DNA of 64,000 nucleotides from an uncultured Desulfatiglans sp. (GTDB lineage Bacteria > Desulfobacterota > DSM-4660 > Desulfatiglandales > Desulfatiglandaceae), in the NCBI GenBank assembly GCA_900498135.1, contig LR026961.1, positions 582,874 through 646,873 of the forward strand. Reading direction: 5' to 3'. The stretch's first letter is position 1, and the number at the start of each line of letters is the position of its first letter. Below, piece after piece: positions 47,397-56,586 of this stretch. A model generated the notes under the pieces. That model made no database searches. It saw nothing but the letters and a program-made list of their open reading frames with translations, and was not told the origin of the DNA. Made by a program: the position numbers and the translations under genes.

Positions 47397-47954
47397 TTAG
47401 AGCCCGCGGAGGATCTCCTCCCGCTTGCGGCGGTATTCGGCCTCGGTGATAAGGCCCTTTCGATGGAGGTCCTGCAGGCGTTCGAGCCTGGACTCCGCAG
47501 GGTCACGGGACAGGCCGCCTGATGTACTCACCGAGGCGAGGGCCACGCGCTTCCTGTCGCGCGGATCGATCTTGACCTCGACCGCCGTTCCCGGCTGCAG
47601 AAGCGCTGCCTGAAGCCGGGAGACGACCGGAGTGGCCCGGGCCTGATAGGACGCACCGCCGTCTCCGGGGCGGATTTCGAGCAGCAGATCGACCTTGGGG
47701 TTGCGATTGACGGTGGTGCCCGTGTCCCGCGCCTCGAGGATGACGGCCGAGGCCGGAAGGCCCCGTTTCTGGAGCGCCCGGTCATGCAGAATCGGGCGGA
47801 GGACGCTCCAGTAAACGGCCCCGCAGATGCCCGTAAACAGGAGGGTGAGGAGGATCCCTTCGAGCGGCGAGAGGACGATGACCACACCCAGGCTGATCAG
47901 GGCGCAGAGGATGCCGAGGGAGGCGATGAACAGACCGATACGGTGTTGATTCAT
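47397..47954 (-). CDS. Membrane protein with SHOCT domain
   Basis: The 185-residue product begins with two hydrophobic segments (about residues 8-50), continues with a beta-rich DUF3592-like stretch, and ends in a SHOCT motif (R-L-x-x-L-x-x-L-x-x-x-G-L-I-T-x-x-E-Y). The ATG at 47954 is about five bases after AAGGAG; the frame stays open further upstream but without a better start. It is convergent with the T6SS operon and divergent from the next gene. Function is unknown. Confidence 0.75.
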   Translation of the reverse strand: MNQHRIGLFIASLGILCALISLGVVIVLSPLEGILLTLLFTGICGAVYWSVLRPILHDRALQKRGLPASAVILEARDTGTTVNRNPKVDLLLEIRPGDGGASYQARATPVVSRLQAALLQPGTAVEVKIDPRDRKRVALASVSTSGGLSRDPAESRLERLQDLHRKGLITEAEYRRKREEILRGL

Positions 47955-48118
47955 GGCGTCTCCTTGCCTCCATCCGGAGGCATCGGTTGAAGACCGGAGC
48001 GGCTTCCAGCAAACCCGAAAACGGAGATACCCTGAAACTATAACCTTCCTCCCGCGCAGTAGAAAAGACAAAAAAGCTGGATTTGCGGTTTTGTAGGCAA
48101 TGGAAAGGCGGTGCACCG

Positions 48119-48898
48119 ATGAAACGGATATGGATCACCTCCTTGAGCGGGTCGGAAGATGCGGTCAAGCCCCTGCCGGCCGAACTCAAGACCTATGGGA
48201 TCGAGGCCGGCGGGCATCCCTGGGTGGACGACGTCGAAAAGGCGGCCTGGATCGAGGCGAGAGAGGTCCTGGTCGATCCCCGGACGGCCCTGTGGGCGAT
48301 CCTGGGGAGCGGCGAAGCGTTTTCCACCCCCAGTGTGCGCTATGGCCTCGCCCTGCTGGCGATCACCGTTCAGGCAAAACGAGGGCGGGGATTCCCTGTG
48401 GCGCTGTTCGTGAGCGGCGGCGCGGCGCCCCCGGCGGACACCCTCCCGACGCCGCTCAAGGGAGCCCAGGTGACGGCCCTCCAGGGGGCGAGCCCGGCGG
48501 CCAAGATCGTCGCCCGTCTGCACACCGCTCCTCCGGCGGCGGCCGTGGCGGATTACCGGCTCGATGTGCACGCATCCCCCACCCTCGGGACCTGGTTCGA
48601 GGCGGGGCCGGTCGAGACGCCCTGGGAAGGGGCCATGGCCGGGGTAGCCGGCCCGGCCGAGATCACCTTTCAGGCCGTCGGGCCGAGGGGAAGCCTCCCC
48701 GAGCGATCGGTCCTGTCCTATCCGGTCAAGGGGATGCAGCTGACGCTCCGGGAAAGGTCCTACCTGGCCTGGGCCGTGCAAAACCGGCTCGATTCCGAGG
48801 CGTCCTATTTTTTCAAGGTGCAGGGGACAGCCGATTCCATCCTGTTTGGCCCCTATGCGGCCAGCGAGTCCGCAGAGCTTTTCGTGATGGATTTCTGA
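48119..48898 (+). CDS. Unrecognised protein encoded after the T6SS operon
   Basis: The 259-residue product has no signal peptide or membrane segment. The N-terminal 110 residues alternate hydrophobic strands and helices, ending in P-V-A-L-F-V-S-G-G; the C-terminal half is beta-rich. No known motif is evident. The ATG at 48119 has GGAAAGG upstream, and the longer frame from 48083 overlaps no useful start. It is divergent from the SHOCT gene. It could belong to a T6SS-associated accessory set, but this is only context. Confidence 0.65.
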   Translation: MKRIWITSLSGSEDAVKPLPAELKTYGIEAGGHPWVDDVEKAAWIEAREVLVDPRTALWAILGSGEAFSTPSVRYGLALLAITVQAKRGRGFPVALFVSGGAAPPADTLPTPLKGAQVTALQGASPAAKIVARLHTAPPAAAVADYRLDVHASPTLGTWFEAGPVETPWEGAMAGVAGPAEITFQAVGPRGSLPERSVLSYPVKGMQLTLRERSYLAWAVQNRLDSEASYFFKVQGTADSILFGPYAASESAELFVMDF

Positions 48899-49065
48899 CT
48901 CCGTCGGGGGGGAGAGCTTCAGACACCGCAGCCCGCAGTACAGGCAGAAGGTTTGAAATCGATCCATGGTGTATCGGACGCGGACACGTTCCCATTCCTG
49001 AAATGCACTACCTTCACTGATCCGATCGACGCGAGACCCTTAGAGGAATAAGAGATGAGGATGCC

Positions 49066-51552
49066 ATGAAAAAGACATTGCTTTGCACACTGGGTCTGTG
49101 GATGGCTTTCATGCTGCCGCCAGGCGTGGCAGCCGCCCCCGACGCCTACCAGCCGGCGGTGGCGCATGACCCCGTCAACGACCGCTACCTATCGGTATTT
49201 GCAGACGTCTTCAATGCCACGTCGAGCATTTACGGGGAGCTTCGGGACGCTGCCGGAGAGCCGGCCGGGGATCCGGTCCGCCTCTCGGGAATGGACGGCG
49301 CGGTGATGCGGCAGTTTCCGGCCGTCGACCGTATCAGCGAGAACGGGCATTTCCTGGCGGTCTGGAGCGAATCCGCTTTCCTCCCTGATACCAATATACG
49401 GTACTGGCGGGTCCTTGGACGGCTGGTTGCCCCGGACGGCCAACCCCTCGAAGGGACAATCCCCATCACAGGATACGTCAGCCAGGGTGAAACGGCCCCG
49501 CAGGTTGCCTGCAGCGACGGCCTATGCCTCGTCGTCTGGCAGACGCAGGCCTGCTACAGCCTCGGTCCCACCCAGATCTGCAATCAGGCGATTGCGGCCC
49601 GCGAAGTGGATGCGAACGGGACCTTGGTTCAGGAGGAGGCCTTTCTGCTGACACCGTCCAACGAGGAGGTACGCCTACAGGCCTTTCCGGCCGTCGCCTG
49701 CGACCCCGCCAGCGGCCGCAGCCTCGTCATATGGCAGGATGACCTGAACGCGGACTCGACCGGCTGGGATATCCACGGTCGTCTTGTCGAGGCCGGCGGG
49801 GCACTGATCGGAGATGAACGGATCCTCACAGCGGCCGATGCCGACCAGACCCTGCCCGCCGTGGCCTTCGACCGGCTGGGCGGCCGTTATCTGGCGGTGT
49901 GGACGGACGGACGCAATGCCGAGGCACGAGGTGCCGACATCTTCGGGCGTTTGGTCGGCTCTGAAGGCGATTTGATCGGGGACGATTTTCCGATCTCCGA
50001 CACGGCCGCTGAGGCCTTCTATCCGGCGGTGGTTTTCCTCGAAGCCGGGCGGCGCTTCCTGACCGCCTGGCAGGACGACCGCGGGGGGGAGCTCACCGGT
50101 TGGGATGTCTACGGCCGGTTCCTGGATGCCGAGGGCGCGGCGGACGGTCTCGAGATCGCCGTCGCAGCGACCGGCGGCCGCGATACCCGGCCTGCCCTGG
50201 CCTACAACCCCCTGGACGTGAGCGTCCTGGCAGCCTATGAAACCGTCCTGGACGACGTCCCGGTGCAGGCATATCGGGTCCTCTCCGCACGCAAGCCGCC
50301 CACCGCCGCCGCCGGAGCCGACCAAAACGTGGAAGAAGGCTCGATCGTCACCCTGGACGGAAGCGCCTCCAGGCCGTGGGACCCGTCCGCCCCCATCGTG
50401 TCCTACCAGTGGATTCAGGTGGGGGGCGTCCCGGTAGCCCTGAGCGGTGCAGGATCCGCCGTGGCGTCCTTTACGGCGCCCCTGGGAGGCGCCCTGGGCC
50501 GTTTGCTGGCCTTCATCCTGGTGGTGACCGACTCGGCAGGACTTCAAGGCGTCGACATGGCCCTGGTGCGGGTGACGGACCTGCCGTTGCCGCCCATCGC
50601 CGAGGCCGGCCCCGATCAGTTCGCCGACGAGGGAACCCTCGTAACCCTGGATGGATCGGGCTCCCGGCCGTCCGATCCTTTCTATCCCATCGCGGCCTTC
50701 AGGTGGCGGCAGACGGGAGGCACCCCTGTGAGCCTGTCCGGAGGGGAAACCGCCTTAGCGACCTTCACCGCCCCGATGGTGCCTCTTGAAGGGGCCAGGC
50801 TCGATTTCGAACTGGAGGTACGCGACGCCTCCGCTCTGGCCTCCTCGGATACAGTGACCATCACCGTGGATGACCGAAGCCCGAGGACCTTCAGGCTGAC
50901 CCTGCCCTCCGGCGCCTACTCGGAGATCGGCTTTCCGGTCGAGGCGGACCCGGATCTCCTGCGTCAAATCACGGCACAGTTCGGGCCCTATGACACCAAG
51001 CGCTTCAGGCTTTTCCGCTGGGATCCTGAGACCGCTGGAAACATCGAGATCGTCAGCCCGGCGTGGGGGGCCGAGCAGGCCTGCGTTCCCGGACGCGGTT
51101 ACTGGGCGATCGCCCGCGACCCGGCCACGCTGGATATCACCGGCACACCGGCCTCCATCCGCCGTCCCTGCAGGGTCCTTCTGCACCCGGGGTGGAATCA
51201 GCTCGCCGACCCTTTCTTCTTCGATGTCGGCTGGAGCGAACGGATCCTGGTCAGCGACGGGACAGAGGAGTCGCTCATCCCTGTCACCGCCGAGGAAAAC
51301 ACGTTGACGAGCCGGGTGATCCTGGAGTACGACGGCGCAACGGGGCAGTATGCCATCGCTTCGGGGCTGCGGATGGGACGGGGTTACTGGATCGAAAACC
51401 TGACCCCCGAGGATGTGGAACTCCTGATACCGCCGGAGCCGGCTGCACCCTCGAGTGGTCCGAAGGGCACAGAAGCGGGCAGGGGCACCTATGACGGCCC
51501 TCCGCCGCCCCTGCCGCCGGAAGGCCTGGGGAAAACACGGCACCGTCCCTGA
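49066..51552 (+). CDS. Secreted beta-rich protein with repeats and two PKD-like domains
   Basis: The 828-residue product has an N-terminal signal peptide (cleavage near the A-A-A-P at residues 23-26). Residues about 30-400 carry repeats of the V-V-W-Q-D/W-D-I-x-G-R-L pattern, suggesting a beta-propeller or solenoid. Two PKD/REJ-like domains follow (about 410-600), each starting with A-G-P/A-D-Q. The C-terminal part has a W-N-Q-L-A-D-P-F type fold. No lipobox or membrane anchor is seen, so it is probably secreted or surface-attached. Its relation to the T6SS is unknown. Confidence 0.75.
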   Translation: MKKTLLCTLGLWMAFMLPPGVAAAPDAYQPAVAHDPVNDRYLSVFADVFNATSSIYGELRDAAGEPAGDPVRLSGMDGAVMRQFPAVDRISENGHFLAVWSESAFLPDTNIRYWRVLGRLVAPDGQPLEGTIPITGYVSQGETAPQVACSDGLCLVVWQTQACYSLGPTQICNQAIAAREVDANGTLVQEEAFLLTPSNEEVRLQAFPAVACDPASGRSLVIWQDDLNADSTGWDIHGRLVEAGGALIGDERILTAADADQTLPAVAFDRLGGRYLAVWTDGRNAEARGADIFGRLVGSEGDLIGDDFPISDTAAEAFYPAVVFLEAGRRFLTAWQDDRGGELTGWDVYGRFLDAEGAADGLEIAVAATGGRDTRPALAYNPLDVSVLAAYETVLDDVPVQAYRVLSARKPPTAAAGADQNVEEGSIVTLDGSASRPWDPSAPIVSYQWIQVGGVPVALSGAGSAVASFTAPLGGALGRLLAFILVVTDSAGLQGVDMALVRVTDLPLPPIAEAGPDQFADEGTLVTLDGSGSRPSDPFYPIAAFRWRQTGGTPVSLSGGETALATFTAPMVPLEGARLDFELEVRDASALASSDTVTITVDDRSPRTFRLTLPSGAYSEIGFPVEADPDLLRQITAQFGPYDTKRFRLFRWDPETAGNIEIVSPAWGAEQACVPGRGYWAIARDPATLDITGTPASIRRPCRVLLHPGWNQLADPFFFDVGWSERILVSDGTEESLIPVTAEENTLTSRVILEYDGATGQYAIASGLRMGRGYWIENLTPEDVELLIPPEPAAPSSGPKGTEAGRGTYDGPPPPLPPEGLGKTRHRP

Positions 51553-51788
51553 CCGGATCCATCATCCGGACAGGGGAAGCCGGCAATGGCGTCTTTTGCA
51601 ATCCGGAAAGGAGGGTTCTTGGGAGATGCTCATAGGATCGAACTGCTTGACCGAGAAGGCCTGCAAGCCGCCCCACGAGCAACCGCGCGGACGAGGCGAA
51701 GAGAGGCTTGAAAAGTCCCTTTTCCTATGGAAGTCGAAATCAAGTGCACAGACCAATACATCCAGACAAGAAACGGTGAGGTCCCCAC

Positions 51789-52736
51789 ATGCATAAATGC
51801 AGCAGAAAAGCGCTGGCAGGATGCGTCCTGATCCTGCTGATGACCCTGTCACCGGCATGGGCCGGACACGTCATCACGGAAGAGGTCCGGCTGTGGGCCA
51901 GGGAGGCCCTGCAGCAGGAAAAGGCCCTGGCGGCATCCGCCGCCGCCTCGGACACGATCGCGGTGCTCAACTTCGCCAACCGGACCGGGGCGGCGGAATT
52001 CGATCCGCTCCAGAAGGGGTTGGCTGTCATGCTGATCACCGACTTGACGCAGGTCTCATCGCTCCGCGTCGTCGAACGCGTGCGCATGCAGGCCCTGGTG
52101 GAGGAGCTGGGACTCGGGGTTTCAGGATTGGTGGAGACCGGGACGGCGCCGAGGGTGGGCAGGCTTCTCCGGGCCCGCTGGCTTGCCGGTGGGGGCATGA
52201 CAGCCGACCGTGCCCCTGTCATCGACATCCGGGCCGACGTCCTGGAGGTCCCGGACAGCCAAATCCTGGGGCAGCCCGCCGCCCAGGGACCGTTGGCCGA
52301 GTTGTTTCGTATGGAAAAGGAGATCCTCTTCGGGATCCTGGCCCTCCTGAAGGTCGAACCGTCGACCGAAGAAGAGGAGGCGCTGCGGCGGCCCCTGACT
52401 ATCAGCCTCGAGGCCTTCCTGAGGTTCGCCGAAGGGATCGATGCCAGCGACCGCGGGCTCTATCCCAAGGCCGCCGAGCTGTATGAAAAGGCCCTGGAAG
52501 CCGACCCCGGCTTCGGTACGGCGGCCGAGGCGCTCGAAGAGTTGAGGTCGCTCGGGCTCATCCCGCCGAAGCGGCGGAGCGGGGCCTTCCTCCGTTCGCT
52601 GCGCGACCGGACCTCTCTGACCGACCGTCTCTCACCCGACGAGGTGATCCGGCGCGAGCGGACACCCCAGGATCTGGACCAGCTGCCCCACCCGCTGCCC
52701 GAGCCGCCGCCGCCGCCTGAGCGCTTTCAGCCTTGA
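51789..52736 (+). CDS. CsgG-like secreted protein with a TPR-like C-terminal part
   Basis: The 315-residue product starts with a signal peptide (S-P-A-W-A-G cleavage region). Its N-terminal half contains I-A-V-L-N-F-A-N-R-T-G, followed by L-R-V-V-E-R-V-R, the pattern of CsgG/FlgO/TolB-like proteins that assemble or act in the periplasm or outer membrane. The C-terminal half contains a tetratricopeptide-like helix pair. It lies upstream of the beta-barrel gene on the same strand. It shares its V-E-R-x-R core with the two CsgG-like genes on the other strand. Confidence 0.7.
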   Translation: MHKCSRKALAGCVLILLMTLSPAWAGHVITEEVRLWAREALQQEKALAASAAASDTIAVLNFANRTGAAEFDPLQKGLAVMLITDLTQVSSLRVVERVRMQALVEELGLGVSGLVETGTAPRVGRLLRARWLAGGGMTADRAPVIDIRADVLEVPDSQILGQPAAQGPLAELFRMEKEILFGILALLKVEPSTEEEEALRRPLTISLEAFLRFAEGIDASDRGLYPKAAELYEKALEADPGFGTAAEALEELRSLGLIPPKRRSGAFLRSLRDRTSLTDRLSPDEVIRRERTPQDLDQLPHPLPEPPPPPERFQP

Positions 52737-52876
52737 CGCGAGGGCTGAGGAAAGATCTCCTCGAAAGGGGGGAAACCCGTCTCCACCAGGGAAACAGCCT
52801 CTGAGAGCAAGCGGAGTCAGAGGAAACGATCATTGCAGGTCGCAACCCAAGGCTATTCAGGAGGAAGAAATCTGCC

Positions 52877-54016
52877 ATGAAAGCCATAAAGATCGTCATC
52901 GGGATCCTGTGCCTGGTCAGCGTATGGTGCATCATCGGACCGGCCTCTGCGGCGGAGTTCGAATACACCCTTCACACCGGCTTTCACTTCGACCTGTGGC
53001 GGAGCGATGCGGATGAGAGCGGTTTTCAGTTCCACACGCCCATCGAGGTTGCCGGCCGCTACGATGCGTTTTCCCTGCGGGTGCTCAGCGCCGTCATGTA
53101 CACCGAGACATCTCCCGAAGGCAGGGATGACGTGTCCGTCTCGAATTTCGCCGACACCAAGATCAATGCCTCCTACGAGATCATCGGCCGCTTCCCGGTC
53201 GATATCCTGATCGGGCTCGATCTGAACCTTCCCACGGGCGAGACCCGGCTGAGCGCCGATGACCTGCTGCTGTATCTGGACCCCGATCTCGTTTCCATCA
53301 CCCAGCTCGGTGAGGGTTTCAACATCAACCCGACGCTCGTCCTCGGCAGGGAATGGGAGCGTTGGGCGGCCGGCCTGGGGGCTGGATACGTGTGGCGCGG
53401 AAGCTACGACTACAGCGAGGAGGTCGAGGACTACGACCCGGGAAACATCTTCACCCTGTCGGCGGAGGTCCACTATCTGCTGACATCCGCCTGGCAGGCG
53501 CGGCTGTTCGCCCAGTACGCCGATTACGGCCAGGACACGGTGCGGGATGCGGCCTTTTATGAGGAGGGGGACTTCATGATGATCGGCGTGGGCTTGGACT
53601 ATTCGGCCGGTCCCTGGGAGACCTCCGTCAGCCTGAGAAGCATCCAGAGGGCCAAAAGCCGCTTCGACGAGCCGTCGGGCGGCATTCTGAAGGAGGAGGC
53701 GAACAGCCACGGGGACGAATGGGTGGCGGACCTCTTCTGCCGGTATGCGCTCGATTCCCGGACCACGCTGAAAGGGCTCGCCCAGTTCCTCTCGATCGAC
53801 GCCAATGATTACCCTCGAGGGGAGGATCTTTACGTCGGCGAGCGCCAGAAATTCGCCCTCGGGCTCGCCGTGGCCCGACAGCTCCTGGCCAACCTGAGTG
53901 GAGAGGTCGGGGTCAAGGGCTTCATCGTGGACGATGACGAGACCTGGTACCACCCCACGAGCGGCCGGCGTTACCGCGGGTTGAGCGCCGCCGTCACTTT
54001 CACCGGGACCTTCTGA
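52877..54016 (+). CDS. Outer-membrane beta-barrel protein, function unknown
   Basis: The 379-residue product has a signal peptide (cleavage after P-A-S-A-A near residue 26). The rest shows alternating polar and aromatic-hydrophobic strands with tight turns and ends in a terminal Phe, the usual signature of outer-membrane barrels. No family was recognised. The ATG at 52877 follows AGGAGG. It sits between two CsgG-like genes. Confidence 0.7.
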   Translation: MKAIKIVIGILCLVSVWCIIGPASAAEFEYTLHTGFHFDLWRSDADESGFQFHTPIEVAGRYDAFSLRVLSAVMYTETSPEGRDDVSVSNFADTKINASYEIIGRFPVDILIGLDLNLPTGETRLSADDLLLYLDPDLVSITQLGEGFNINPTLVLGREWERWAAGLGAGYVWRGSYDYSEEVEDYDPGNIFTLSAEVHYLLTSAWQARLFAQYADYGQDTVRDAAFYEEGDFMMIGVGLDYSAGPWETSVSLRSIQRAKSRFDEPSGGILKEEANSHGDEWVADLFCRYALDSRTTLKGLAQFLSIDANDYPRGEDLYVGERQKFALGLAVARQLLANLSGEVGVKGFIVDDDETWYHPTSGRRYRGLSAAVTFTGTF

Positions 54017-54623
54017 CCGGAGCGGCCCCTGCAAGCTCGGCCGCCGCCTCCCCGGCGGCGCCGAGCCATGCCTGGATATCACGGCCTGCCGCACTGCGCT
54101 CCGCGGCCGCCAGCACTCTGCCGGTCTCCACCTCCACCAGCCGCAGATCGATCCGGGCGGTCCCCTCGATCACGAGATAACTGCCGAAGACCATCCGCTG
54201 CGCCCCGGCGATCCGCCCGAGGCGCAGTCGTGTTTCTTCATCCGCCAGCTCTCCCGAGCCCAGGTTCAGTTCCTCCAGGATGCGGACCAGCCGCTCCCGC
54301 TCGATCACCTGGTAGCCGCCTTCGACATCCAGGACCTGGATCACCCGGCCGGCGAGGGCCTCTCCCAATCCCGGGAGGGCCGACCCTTCCGGGCCGAGAT
54401 CCTCGAGGTCCCAGACCGCCACCGCCGGCGGCCCGAGGGGGGCGGGAGGCGCTGCTGCGGCGCAGGCACCCAGGATCAGGGCCAGCGCATAGGCCTCGAT
54501 CCAGATGCGGAACCGAGGCCGAACCACGCCGCCTTTTGAATGCGGGGCCGTCTTCCGCGCCGAACCCGTTTCAGCGCGCGCCGCCCAAGGATCGGGGCCG
54601 TGATGATGCCTAACGAGTCTCAC
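54000..54623 (-). CDS. CsgG-like lipoprotein
   Basis: The product has a lipobox L-G-A-C and then a CsgG-like fold: A-V-W-D-L-E-D-L, V-I-E-R-E-R-L, E-E-L-N-L-G-S-G-E and R-L-G-R-I. The GTG at 54623 has GGAGGG seven bases upstream, but a GTG at 54527 would give a more normal lipoprotein signal; the start is unresolved. It overlaps the upstream gene by 14 bases. Its 3' end overlaps the beta-barrel gene on the other strand. It is a likely partner or paralogue of the adjacent TPR protein. Confidence 0.65.
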   Translation of the reverse strand: MRLVRHHHGPDPWAARAETGSARKTAPHSKGGVVRPRFRIWIEAYALALILGACAAAAPPAPLGPPAVAVWDLEDLGPEGSALPGLGEALAGRVIQVLDVEGGYQVIERERLVRILEELNLGSGELADEETRLRLGRIAGAQRMVFGSYLVIEGTARIDLRLVEVETGRVLAAAERSAAGRDIQAWLGAAGEAAAELAGAAPVRRSR

Positions 54624-56565
54624 GTGCAGGCCCTCCCGTTTCCTGCACCTTGTCGTCGGTCTTGAGCGGCCGATCCTGTTCGAGGACCCGGGCGTAGGCG
54701 AGGTCCGGCTCGATCCGGGTCACCTCGAGTTCGCCTATGGTCCGCTGCGCGCGTTGGAGGAGCCTGCCCTTGTATTCGACCGGGGGCTGCTCCTCGACGG
54801 CGGCGAAGCGCGTCCCGAGGACCACGCCCTGCTGCGCTCCGAGGTTGATCATCACCTCGTCACCGGCGGCCTCGACCACATAGCCGCGCAGCGGGTATTT
54901 CTCCATGACGGTCTCGAGGATCTGCCGGCTCAGCTGAAAAAAGGTCTTTTGGAAGGCCGGACCGGGCTGGACCTCGGCGGTGAGGATCCGGGGGATGGCG
55001 GTGGTCTCCGTGTCGATCAGGCGCAGGTTGAGGAGCGAAGCACCGGGAAGGTGGTTCAACGTCCCGGTGCCGATCAGCTTGACCGCCATGATGCGCCCCA
55101 GGCGCGATGCGGTTTCCGGGTCGGCCAGCTCGGACGAGCCCAGGTTCAGTTCCTCGAGGACCCGCTCGATCAAAACCCGCTCGATCACCCTGACGCGGCC
55201 CGAACGGTTGAGCTGCTCGGTCAGCCCTTCGGCGAGGACGATCGGAAAACCGTCGCGATCGGCCAGCCCGCCCCTTTCCTGCATATCCACGAAACTCAGG
55301 ACCATCGGACGGGAGGTCCATGCATCGACCTCCTCGACGGGTGCAGCCTTCTGTTGACGATATCGTTCGGCCAGTTCCTTCACGAGCGCATCCACCCGCC
55401 GGCTGCGTGCGGCATCCCGCTCGAGATCGAGGCGCTCCTGGGCCTTTCGCGCCAGCACCGCTGTGAAGACGTCGTTTTGGTCGAGTGCAAGCGCCCCTTT
55501 GTAGGCCGCCAGGGCCTCGCCCCACTGGCCCTGCCGCTCATACGTGACGCCCTTGTTCGCAGTGGCCTCGACATAGTAAGGGTCGAGTTCCACCGCCTGG
55601 TCGTAAAGCTCCCGTGCCTCGGGATACCGCGCCTGGGCGGCATTGAGACGCCCGAGACGGTTGTGGGCGACCGCCCGCTGGAAGGGCGGTGCCTCCTCCT
55701 TGCGGGTGGCCTCCTGGTATTCCTTCTCGGCCTCGGCATGCCTTCCCTGGCTGTAAAGGACGTCTCCCTTGATGACATGCGGATAGGCCCGTTCGGGCGC
55801 CTTCCGAGACACCTCGTCGGCCAGCTGCAATGCCTTTTCCGCCTGGCCCTGCCGTGCATACACCGCCGCAAGCCCTTCCTTCCCGACCGCCTCGGCTCGA
55901 CCCGTCTTCTGCGCCAGGCCGTCGAAGGTCTTGGCCGCCTCCTCCAGCTTGCCTTCCTTCAGTGCGGCATACCCCTGGACCGCGCGGGCTTCGGTGTTCC
56001 CGGGGTCTTTCGCACCGGCCTCCCCCCCGAGGGCCCGGGCGAGCGCCGGCTGTCTGGCCTGCAGGGTGCGCTCGGCCAGGCGGGTCAGCATGACCTCGGT
56101 GGTCCGGCCGCCGCCCTGAAAATAGTCGAGGACCTTCAGCTGCGGACCGAGGATGTAGACCGTCGGCAGCACCACACGCGCGTGGTAAAGGTCGCTTACG
56201 CCGGAGGTATCCGGCAGGAGCGGAAATCCGAGGCCTCGACCCGCCGCGAATTCAGCCACCTTTTGTGCGGGGGAAAGCGTAATGCCCCAGACCGTCAACC
56301 GGGCCTCCCGGTGCTGCCTGGCCAGGCGATCCAGGGTCAGAAGGCCTTCCTGGCTGGGGCGGGACTCCACATCGAAAAAATAGAGGATCACCATCGGGTG
56401 GTCCTTTACGGCATCGAGCGCATGGGAGGTACCCTCGACGCTTTTGAGGGCAAAGCTCGGGGCCCTTTTCCCGGGGGGAATCTGGGCCGGGACAGCGGCA
56501 AGGCCGCCCCCCATCAGCACCACCAGGGCCGCGAGGGAAACGATCCATCCTGTTTTCAAATGCAT
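54610..56565 (-). CDS. Redoxin-fold, TPR and CsgG-like periplasmic protein
   Basis: The 651-residue product has a signal peptide and then a thioredoxin-like domain (about residues 30-165) whose usual CxxC position reads without cysteines (E-S-R-P-S-Q), so it cannot be redox-active. A block of tetratricopeptide repeats (about 185-385) and a CsgG-like domain follow, with V-I-E-R-V-L-I-E-R-V and E-E-L-N-L-G-S-S-E. The ATG at 56565 follows GGAGGAGG. It lies 21 bases after the kinase gene. The combination suggests an envelope scaffold, but the function is unknown. Confidence 0.75.
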   Translation of the reverse strand: MHLKTGWIVSLAALVVLMGGGLAAVPAQIPPGKRAPSFALKSVEGTSHALDAVKDHPMVILYFFDVESRPSQEGLLTLDRLARQHREARLTVWGITLSPAQKVAEFAAGRGLGFPLLPDTSGVSDLYHARVVLPTVYILGPQLKVLDYFQGGGRTTEVMLTRLAERTLQARQPALARALGGEAGAKDPGNTEARAVQGYAALKEGKLEEAAKTFDGLAQKTGRAEAVGKEGLAAVYARQGQAEKALQLADEVSRKAPERAYPHVIKGDVLYSQGRHAEAEKEYQEATRKEEAPPFQRAVAHNRLGRLNAAQARYPEARELYDQAVELDPYYVEATANKGVTYERQGQWGEALAAYKGALALDQNDVFTAVLARKAQERLDLERDAARSRRVDALVKELAERYRQQKAAPVEEVDAWTSRPMVLSFVDMQERGGLADRDGFPIVLAEGLTEQLNRSGRVRVIERVLIERVLEELNLGSSELADPETASRLGRIMAVKLIGTGTLNHLPGASLLNLRLIDTETTAIPRILTAEVQPGPAFQKTFFQLSRQILETVMEKYPLRGYVVEAAGDEVMINLGAQQGVVLGTRFAAVEEQPPVEYKGRLLQRAQRTIGELEVTRIEPDLAYARVLEQDRPLKTDDKVQETGGPARETR

Positions 56566-56586
56566 GCCGTCACCTCCTCCGTCGCT

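Noticed and set aside
52737-52876. Riboswitch or structured leader before the beta-barrel gene
   Set aside because: GA-rich leader but no conserved riboswitch pattern could be recognised by eye.
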